This document shows positions 43,401-49,763 of a stretch of DNA of 49,763 bases, one piece after another; the stretch's first letter is position 1, and every line of letters begins with the position of its first letter. The notes under the pieces are model-generated. The model had not been told where the DNA came from and searched no databases. It worked only from the letters and a program-made list of their open reading frames with translations. A program made the position numbers and the translations under genes. Location of the stretch: contig CADDZQ010000004.1 of the NCBI GenBank assembly GCA_902812505.1, positions 1 to 49,763 of the forward strand, written 5' to 3'. The DNA is from an archaeon (GTDB lineage Archaea; Thermoproteota; Thermoprotei_A; Marsarchaeales; Marsarchaeaceae).

Positions 43401-45068
43401 CTACTCCTTCTCGGCGTCCAAGGGTCTTTCTGCTTCGCCAACCATGAGCTTGGTTAGTTTGTCATCCACCTCGTTTAGCTGGTTCATGAGCTCATCCATG
43501 AGCTCCCTGTATGACCTATCCGAAAGCTCGTTTGTCCTCCTGAACTCGTTGAGAGCGTTGATCTGGGCGATTATGAGCTGTCTCTTCTTCCTCATAATTT
43601 GGAGTTGCTCGGTGTTGAGCTTAAGCTGATCCTCTACCTCCTGAATCTTCGCTTGTATCCCCTTGATTTTGGCCTCATACTCTTCCTTAAGGCTCTTATA
43701 TGTGTCCTCAGAGATCTCCCCACGTGACCACGCATCCTCCAAGCTTTTCAGCGCGGAGACCAGTGCGAGTTGCCTCGCCCTGATCGACCTGTACTCATCG
43801 AGTCGGTCGGCGACTTCGACACCCAAGTAGCTAGCCATCCGGGAGGCCGTAAGCGCCACCACACCTATACTGAAGATCACAGTGAAGAAGACCACAGAGA
43901 AGAGTGTCTGTGCGTATGGGTAGAGAGCGGGTATAGTTGATGCTATACCCACGGTGGCGGCTGCGAGCGCGGCTGGCACAGCGCCCCTTACACCCATCCA
44001 TGAGATAAACAGCTTCTCAGCCCTGTTGAGGCGGTTTAACACGGAGCCGAAAACCGCCGCTGGTCGGATAAACAGCATTAGGGGTATGGCCACAACCAAA
44101 CCCGCAGCGAGGGCTGAGGGGGCGAAGACGGCCCTAGTTGTGTAGAGACCCAACAACAGGAAAATAACCACCTCGGCTATGAATTTAATGTTGTCCCAAA
44201 AGTAGTTTAGGTTGCGGCGGCTCTGAGGTGTTAACCCCATCACGTTGAGCTCGTTTCCAATCACCAACCCGGCTACAACTGAGGCCACCACGCTGCTCGT
44301 GTTAAAGTATCCAGCTACAACGTACGCCGCTATAAAGGTGATAACAGTCACGTATGCTAGCTGATCTTGGAGCTCGAAGCGCTGGGTCAATGCTGCACTC
44401 GTGTAGCCGAAGAGCAACCCTACCACCAAGCCTCCAAGCAGGAGGCGCCCGAAGCTCACCACCACGGAGGCGGGCGTCACAGAGCCCGAGCCCTGTATAA
44501 GGCTAAGTGTAACTGTGAAGAGAACTATTGAGGTGGGGTCGTTGAGAGCCGATTCCGCCTTGATGATGGATGCAACTCTGCGGCTGATCCTACCGCCTTC
44601 AAGCAGTGGTATCACGGCTGAGGGATCCGTAGCGCTCACAATGGAGCCAAGAATCATTGCAACAATAAGCGGTAAACCCAGTAAGAAGTGGGAGATAAGG
44701 GCCACACCGATAGCGGTGATGAGCACACCCACCGTGATAAGGGAGACAACTATGAAGCCCACGCTACGTATCTCTGAGATATCCATAGAGAAACCTTCAG
44801 CGAAAAGGTAGAGCGGGATGATGACGAATGCCACACCCGTCAGGGATATACCGAAGTTTCCAGGCTGGATAAAGCCGAGCCCAGTGGGCCCAAGCACTAG
44901 CCCCGTGATTAGCAAGGGTATAAGCATGGGTATATGGAAGGTCTTGGCAAGCCTCGCGCTCACAACGCCTATGAGCACTATCGCCCCCACCTGCTCAATA
45001 GCCCCAAACTGAACAGTTTGGAGGCTGCTTGACGCACTTGAGAGAAGGGTGGCGAAGTCCAAGAGCAT
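43401..45068 (-). CDS. CPA1-type Na+/H+ (cation/proton) antiporter with C-terminal coiled coil
   Basis: 555 residues. The first about 400 carry 12-13 membrane segments. Ion-site motifs: VSATDPSAVIPLLEGG and AESALNDPTSIVLF (Asn-Asp pair of CPA1). The C-terminal about 140 residues are highly charged and predicted to form a long coiled coil (for example EEYEAKIKGIQAKIQEVEDQ) in the cytoplasm, with an acidic end. It exchanges Na+ or K+ for protons across the cell membrane. The coiled coil is a likely dimer or regulatory tail. It is the first gene of a minus-strand run, 52 nt before rtcA. Confidence 0.94.
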   Translation of the reverse strand: MLLDFATLLSSASSSLQTVQFGAIEQVGAIVLIGVVSARLAKTFHIPMLIPLLITGLVLGPTGLGFIQPGNFGISLTGVAFVIIPLYLFAEGFSMDISEIRSVGFIVVSLITVGVLITAIGVALISHFLLGLPLIVAMILGSIVSATDPSAVIPLLEGGRISRRVASIIKAESALNDPTSIVLFTVTLSLIQGSGSVTPASVVVSFGRLLLGGLVVGLLFGYTSAALTQRFELQDQLAYVTVITFIAAYVVAGYFNTSSVVASVVAGLVIGNELNVMGLTPQSRRNLNYFWDNIKFIAEVVIFLLLGLYTTRAVFAPSALAAGLVVAIPLMLFIRPAAVFGSVLNRLNRAEKLFISWMGVRGAVPAALAAATVGIASTIPALYPYAQTLFSVVFFTVIFSIGVVALTASRMASYLGVEVADRLDEYRSIRARQLALVSALKSLEDAWSRGEISEDTYKSLKEEYEAKIKGIQAKIQEVEDQLKLNTEQLQIMRKKRQLIIAQINALNEFRRTNELSDRSYRELMDELMNQLNEVDDKLTKLMVGEAERPLDAEKE

Positions 45069-45230
45069 CCATTGAAGTATGCCGTGGCGAACCTAATAGT
45101 TTTTTGGTGTTTCCCCTAACGAGCGAGATAGCGATGCCTGAATAGTTAGGGGTGGTCGGGTCCCATTTACCGACTCAACGCTTATTTGGTTGGGTTTATT
45201 TGCTTGTTTAACGTATCTCAACATGACCCC

Positions 45231-47330
45231 GTGTTGGATGCTAATAGTGGGCGTAGGCCCAATAGGCTGATTAATGAGAAGAGTCCATATCTTCTACAGC
45301 ACGCCTATAATCCTGTTGACTGGTATCCTTGGTGTGAGGAGGCATTTGAGAAGGCTAGAAGAGAGGATAAGCCGGTCTTCCTTTCTATAGGCTACAGCAC
45401 ATGTCACTGGTGCCACGTTATGGCTGAGGAGTCATTCGAGGATCCAGAGGTGGCTAAGCTGTTGAATGATACATTCGTGTGTGTTAAGGTTGACAGGGAG
45501 GAGAGACCGGATATTGACGCGGTTTATATGGGTGTGTGTCAGCTCATGACTGGGAGCGGTGGGTGGCCTCTCACTGTGATTATGACCCCCGATAGGAAGC
45601 CGTTTTTCGCAGCAACATATATACCTAAGTCTAGTAGGTTCGGGATGACTGGGCTTACAGAGTTGGTGCCTAGGATAAGGGATTTGTGGTTGAATAAGCG
45701 TAGCGAGTTAGTTGAAGCGTCTGAGAGTGTAGTCGCCGCGCTTAGATCAACCCCTGGCTCCAGCTCGAAGACCACTCCGGGTGAGCGGGTGTTGAAGGAT
45801 GCCTATACACGTCTCTATGAGGAGTTCGATGAGACCCATGGGGGATTCGGCTTACAGCCTAAGTTCCCCATGACCCACAGGTTATCATTCCTCCTACGCT
45901 ACTATAAGAGGTATGGTGATAGGGGCGCCCTATACATGGTTGAGAGGACGCTTCGACGCATAAGGTATGGTGGTGTGTACGATCAGGTTGGCTTCGGCTT
46001 ACACAGATACTCCACCGACCAGAGGTGGATGGTGCCCCACTTTGAGAAGATGCTGTACGATCAGGCTTCGGCGTGCCTTGCGTACGCTGAGGCCTTCCAA
46101 GTAACGGGGGAAGACTTCTACCTAGATGTGGTGCGTGAGTTATTCGAGTTCACCTGCAGGGAGCTTGGCTCGGATGCTGGGGGGTTCTACACGGCTCTAG
46201 ACGCCGACAGTGAGGGTGTTGAAGGCAAGTTCTATCTGTGGAGCTGGGGTGAGCTATCCAGCTTGCTCTCGGAGAGCCAGCTCAGACTACTAAAAGAGTA
46301 TTATGGTGTGGAGGAGGATGGTAACATTGAGGCCTCGGAGGCTCTGGGGGAGGTGAATATACTTCACGCTGAGAGAAGCGTTGAGGAGTACGCGGCGGAT
46401 AGGGGGGTCGATCCAACTAGGGTGAAAGCTGAGCTGGATACGATAAGGAGGATACTTTTCCAGGCTAGGAGTAGGCGTGTTAGACCCCATAGGGACGAGA
46501 AGATCTTAGCGGACATGAACGGCTACATGATTGCAGCCCTAGCCAAAGGCTCTTCAATAATGAACTCCCAGGAGTATTTGGATGTGGCTGAGCGTGCGGC
46601 TGGGTTCGTGCTCACCCAGATGAGATCAGCTAAAGGCGGCCTCTACCACACCTACTCAGGTAACACAGCCTACGTTGAGGGCCTGCTCAACGATTATGCC
46701 TTCATGGTGTGGGGGTTAATAGAACTATACCAGGCAACATTTAAACCCGAGCACCTCAGGCAGGCTGTAATCCTGAATGACTACATGTTGAAGCACTTCT
46801 GGGACGATTCGAGCGGAGGATTCTACATGACGGCTGACAACTCTGAGGAGACGCTGATTCGACCCAAGGAGTACTATGACGGAGCCATCCCCTCAGGTAA
46901 CTCGGTGGCGCTAGCCAATCTACTCAGGCTTTCGAGAATGACTGGTAAAACATCCTATGAGGAGAAGGCGTACGCCCTCCTAGAGGGTGTTGGCACACAG
47001 CTTGAAGCCAACCCCGAAGGATTCACACAGCTACTGTGTGCACTCGACTTCGCACTCGGCCCAACACATGAGGTGGTAATAGCGGGCGAGCGAAGCTCCC
47101 AAACCGCTAACAAGCTCCTAGGGGAGCTGAGGAGGAGATTCATACCCAACCAGGTAATTATACTTAGGGAGCCAGCCGACGAGGGAATAGTTGAGCTATG
47201 CCCGTACACCAGGGATATGGGTAGTAATGGGAGGGAGGCTCTCGTATATGTTTGCTCAAACTTCAGCTGCAACATGCCCACGGATAGCATTGTGGGGGTC
47301 CTCAAACAGCTAGATGAAAAAGTGACATAA
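45231..47330 (+). CDS. DUF255/YyaL-type thioredoxin-fold protein with N-acylglucosamine-epimerase-like barrel
   Basis: About 699 residues. The N-terminus [20 protein letters not shown] and [20 protein letters not shown] is the signature of the SSP411/YyaL family: a thioredoxin fold with CHWC. An (alpha/alpha)-barrel of about 500 residues follows ([40 protein letters not shown] and [10 protein letters not shown]-like segments). The biochemical role is not established. The GTG at 45231 is preferred: TATA-like gtttattt is about 30 nt before it, and homologues begin shortly before NRLINEKSP; the frame is open to TTG 45186. Confidence 0.92.
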   Translation: MLDANSGRRPNRLINEKSPYLLQHAYNPVDWYPWCEEAFEKARREDKPVFLSIGYSTCHWCHVMAEESFEDPEVAKLLNDTFVCVKVDREERPDIDAVYMGVCQLMTGSGGWPLTVIMTPDRKPFFAATYIPKSSRFGMTGLTELVPRIRDLWLNKRSELVEASESVVAALRSTPGSSSKTTPGERVLKDAYTRLYEEFDETHGGFGLQPKFPMTHRLSFLLRYYKRYGDRGALYMVERTLRRIRYGGVYDQVGFGLHRYSTDQRWMVPHFEKMLYDQASACLAYAEAFQVTGEDFYLDVVRELFEFTCRELGSDAGGFYTALDADSEGVEGKFYLWSWGELSSLLSESQLRLLKEYYGVEEDGNIEASEALGEVNILHAERSVEEYAADRGVDPTRVKAELDTIRRILFQARSRRVRPHRDEKILADMNGYMIAALAKGSSIMNSQEYLDVAERAAGFVLTQMRSAKGGLYHTYSGNTAYVEGLLNDYAFMVWGLIELYQATFKPEHLRQAVILNDYMLKHFWDDSSGGFYMTADNSEETLIRPKEYYDGAIPSGNSVALANLLRLSRMTGKTSYEEKAYALLEGVGTQLEANPEGFTQLLCALDFALGPTHEVVIAGERSSQTANKLLGELRRRFIPNQVIILREPADEGIVELCPYTRDMGSNGREALVYVCSNFSCNMPTDSIVGVLKQLDEKVT

Positions 47331-47331
47331 A

Positions 47332-47793
47332 TTGGACTCCACACACACGGACTCTAAGGGTAAGATCACGCTTAAAGCGTTCTGCGTGTTCTCACACCAA
47401 GGAGCAATACTTGTGTACGAGAGGTTCGACTACGCTAAGAAGCAGGGCTTTTACAGGCCTCTTGGCGGTAAAGTAGAGTTCGGGGAATACTCTTTTCAGA
47501 CGATTAGAAGGGAGCTCATGGAGGAGACCTCAATGGTCGCTGAGGACATAAGGCTTCTCGGAGTGCTTGAAAACATCTTCGTATACAACGGTAAACACCA
47601 GCATGAGGTGGACTTTGTATACGACGGGGTGTTCACGGATAAATCGGTTTACTCACGCGGCTACATCGAATTCGTTGAAGGCAAAGCGAAGATGACCGCT
47701 AAGTGGATGCCCATAAAAGAATTCTTAGGAGGAGAACACATACTCTACCCAGGGGGTCTCCCCCAACTACTAATAGAAAAAGGATACAGTTGA
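47332..47793 (+). CDS. Nudix hydrolase
   Basis: 153 residues. It has KAFCVFSHQGAILVYERFDY followed by the Nudix box GGKVEFGEYSFQTIRRELME and EETSM (the last Gly is Ser). The remaining part LGVLENIFVYNGKHQHEVDF is typical of the MutT/DCP2-like branch that acts on nucleoside diphosphate compounds. The substrate is unknown. TTG is the only sensible start and follows the stop of the DUF255 gene by one base, so the two are co-transcribed. Confidence 0.9.
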   Translation: MDSTHTDSKGKITLKAFCVFSHQGAILVYERFDYAKKQGFYRPLGGKVEFGEYSFQTIRRELMEETSMVAEDIRLLGVLENIFVYNGKHQHEVDFVYDGVFTDKSVYSRGYIEFVEGKAKMTAKWMPIKEFLGGEHILYPGGLPQLLIEKGYS

Positions 47794-47875
47794 CCCAACC
47801 CCAGCTAAAGGGGAGGGGCGAGGTTACCCAAACCTCAATAGGGTTAACCCACGCATGTGTTTCTGATGCATCTAC

Positions 47876-49213
47876 CTATCTTTTTTCAGATGTGGCCACA
47901 CTTGTCTGCAGGCTTAGCTTTTCCCCAGCTGTGTCCTCTAGGCTTACACCCTGCACATCGTACCCTCTGAGCAACCAGTAGAGTGTTGCTAGGGCGCCAA
48001 CCGCCCACAACGCCAAATTGTACTCTACGAACTGGCTGACACTTAGCGTGGACGTAAGGTATAGTGATGCGGTGTAGCCTAGTATTGGCCCAAGCCTTAT
48101 GAGTCCTATCAGGAAGGCCCTAAGCCTAGTTGGCATGAGTAGTGGTTCGAGCACTGTGCGCACAGACCACGCCATCTCGCTGAACGCCATGTTGACGGCG
48201 AGGAATAAGTAGAAGAGCACCGGGTTTGATCCGAGGAGGTTGAGTGTGTAAAGTATTGGAAGCATGCTTAGAGCCCCGCCCAAGTAGACACCGAAGCCAT
48301 ACTTCCTCATGGAGACCCTTGTGATGAATATGGGTATGATGAAGCCGGTGACGGCAGCGGCGAGGTTGGCCATCAAGACCACGAAGTTCACGGTGTTACC
48401 CGAAAAGTAGTAGTCAGCCACAACGTAGGCCATAAGGCCGTAGGTCAGGTACTGGGACACGCCTATTAATAGCAGGAACAGGTAACGGCCTGTCAGACTG
48501 GAGGACTTGTTGAGTTGTTTCGACGCGCTCTGCTCAGACACTTCGAGTCCAGACACATTCTTCTTCGCTTCCTCAACCCTACCAGCGTGTGCAAGCCACC
48601 TAGCCGACTCGGGCACAAGGTACCTAATCACGAATGCTATAAGTGTCAGGGCGAACGCGAAGTAGCCAAGCACCTGCAATTCAACGTAGCGGCTACCCAC
48701 CGCACCATACACCGCGAAACCCACTAGGGCTGCGAGCGCCGCACCAACATTATCAAAGTTGGGTGTCAACACAAGTATCCTCTCACGTTCACGGAGGGGC
48801 ATGGTCTCCGCCTGGTAGGATAGCGAAACGGGAACCTCACCCTCAACGCCTATCTCAGCCAAAACTATGCCGAAAGCAACCAAGTAGGGATAGTAGGAGG
48901 CAGATGATATTAGCGCGGTTGTGATCACTATGATAAGTGAGCCGACACCGTAAAGCATCATCGTCAGGTAGAAGGCTGCCTTCCTCCCAAGCCTCCTATC
49001 AGAGAGGTAGGATAAACCCAGGTCGCCAGCGAGCTGACCAATAACGGGGGCCACCAGGAACCACACCGCGTTAACACTCGGGTAAAACAGGTACGCGAGG
49101 CTTCCTATGACACCCCACATAAGGTAGCCGATACTTGTGGATGCGAATATCGCCCAGTGCGGCCTACCCCACTTAGCCGCATCTATACGCCTACTCACAT
49201 CAAGCATAAACAT
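47876..49213 (-). CDS. MFS transporter, sugar-porter-like
   Basis: 445 residues with about 12 membrane helices. Motifs: LSYLSDRRLGRKAAFY (loop 2-3), VPESARWLAHAGRVEEAKKN (end of helix 6, start of central loop), FITRVSMRKYGFGVYLGG (loop 8-9) and MPTRLRAFLIGLIRLGP (after helix 10). It is related in motif to the transporter at 21490. The substrate is unknown. It faces the Nudix gene tail-to-tail and stands alone. Confidence 0.92.
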   Translation of the reverse strand: MFMLDVSRRIDAAKWGRPHWAIFASTSIGYLMWGVIGSLAYLFYPSVNAVWFLVAPVIGQLAGDLGLSYLSDRRLGRKAAFYLTMMLYGVGSLIIVITTALISSASYYPYLVAFGIVLAEIGVEGEVPVSLSYQAETMPLRERERILVLTPNFDNVGAALAALVGFAVYGAVGSRYVELQVLGYFAFALTLIAFVIRYLVPESARWLAHAGRVEEAKKNVSGLEVSEQSASKQLNKSSSLTGRYLFLLLIGVSQYLTYGLMAYVVADYYFSGNTVNFVVLMANLAAAVTGFIIPIFITRVSMRKYGFGVYLGGALSMLPILYTLNLLGSNPVLFYLFLAVNMAFSEMAWSVRTVLEPLLMPTRLRAFLIGLIRLGPILGYTASLYLTSTLSVSQFVEYNLALWAVGALATLYWLLRGYDVQGVSLEDTAGEKLSLQTSVATSEKR

Positions 49214-49518
49214 GTATTTGCATAAGCAACTTATTAACCTTTTTATAAACGATTAATAGTGGGAATAGGCAACAAGCCAACAAACATGTCCCCCGATATC
49301 AGACGAGGCTCCCTTCCTAGGGAATGTATCCAACCTTTTAAAGTGGTTTAAATTAGCAGCAGTCACAGAGGTGACAGCTTTCTCCCTGTTTATGCGAATA
49401 AATATCGAAAAATTAAGTATTGCATCAACCATTCTTGAACCCCCCAATATAGGGCATCACTTAGCTCCTAACCTGTTTTTGCAGAAAAAGTTTTATTCAA
49501 CACAATAGCTGACTAGTT
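49214..49518. other. 305-bp divergent region with a TATA box for the broken HpaB-family gene
   Basis: No credible coding frame. A TATA-like gttttattc (49488-49496) is centred about 26 nt before the ATG at 49519, so the promoter of the broken gene still looks intact. A frame on the minus strand (49253-49447) has no family features and is not accepted. Confidence 0.5.
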
Positions 49519-49763
49519 ATGAGAAGCTCAAAGCAGTTGCTCAACTCATTAAACGATGGTAGAAGGGTGTATTACAGAGGTGAACTGGTGGGGACATAGT
49601 GCACCATCCAGTTCTGTGTATTGCCGCTAGGCACGCCGCCAAGCACTATGATTATCATGAAAGGGGAATCGCAGTGGATGGGTTGGGTTAGATAAGCAGG
49701 TTTTATAGGATTTCAAAGACTTCAGATGACCTTCTTGATTAGGTATAGACTGGTTTACGAAAC
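49519..49763 (+). pseudogene. N-terminus of an HpaB / 4-hydroxybutyryl-CoA dehydratase family gene, broken (continues beyond window)
   Basis: The ATG frame reads MRSSKQLLNSLNDGRRVYYR then GELVGT and stops at 49597. In the next frame it continues IVHHPVLCIAARHAAKHYDY, then a TAG at 49689, after which the same frame gives ISRFYRISKTSDDLL; one more shift gives LIRYRLVYET at the edge. Joined, this follows the start of HpaB-family proteins (SL-x-DGRRVY-x2-GE, THP, AARH, then G-E-I-x-RFYRIP). The TAG stands where a Glu is expected. The family includes 4-hydroxyphenylacetate 3-monooxygenase and 4-hydroxybutyryl-CoA dehydratase; which one cannot be told. Confidence 0.75.

Overview
The window looks like a chromosomal segment of a TACK-type archaeon (Thermoproteota or a close lineage), probably thermophilic. 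The evidence is the large subunit of archaeal/eukaryotic-type primase (PriL), the short helicase-less XPF nuclease typical of Crenarchaeota-like lineages, an FAU-1 RNase, a Sulfolobus-like copper cluster (TRASH regulator, small TRASH protein, CopA), an intron-containing tRNA-Cys, and many genes whose start codon lies about 26 nt after a TATA box, as expected of leaderless archaeal transcripts. The species cannot be named from sequence alone. I see no rRNA, no CRISPR array, no plasmid or virus signature and no complete insertion sequence.

Left part (1-9.3 kb): the 3' end of an MscS-type channel, a PEBP-family protein, a small membrane protein and a winged-helix protein fused to membrane helices. 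A peptide/amino-acid cluster follows: gamma-glutamyltransferase, P1-family (DmpA-like) peptidase, proline iminopeptidase and an MFS transporter. Then come two small genes without recognisable function. 8.8-11.8 kb is a copper homeostasis locus (copT, divergent from copM-copA). Its two promoters share one palindrome that contains both TATA boxes back to back.

Middle part (11.9-32.2 kb): XPF nuclease, aminotransferase, SDH-family membrane serine protease, a KaiC/GvpD-like ATPase with one live and one degenerate P-loop domain, FAU-1, an SRPBCC-like protein, site-2 protease, HIT protein, an MFS transporter, ACT-domain protein plus homoserine dehydrogenase, an SCP2-domain protein, a heterodimeric ABC exporter with one degenerate ATP site, and an AAA+ (Mg-chelatase-like)/VWA pair. 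Three related palindromic elements of about 62-63 bp lie at 16982, 22873 and 25781. Two of them are identical, and all three sit in the same orientation upstream of a rightward gene. This is the least explained structure in the window.

A zone of gene decay runs from 25.2 to 25.7 kb and from 33.0 to 34.9 kb. It holds two degraded TnpB (IS200/IS605-type) genes of the same family and a secreted-protein gene split by a frameshift. The right part (35-49.2 kb) is mostly housekeeping: PriL, tRNA-Met, TldD/TldE, a rhodanese-metallo-beta-lactamase fusion with an incomplete metal site, tRNA-Cys, metallophosphoesterase, RtcA, a Na+/H+ antiporter, a DUF255/thioredoxin-fold protein, a Nudix hydrolase and an MFS transporter. 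The right edge carries the broken start of an HpaB/4-hydroxybutyryl-CoA-dehydratase-family gene.

All calls come from reading motifs and reading frames by eye; no database search was run.
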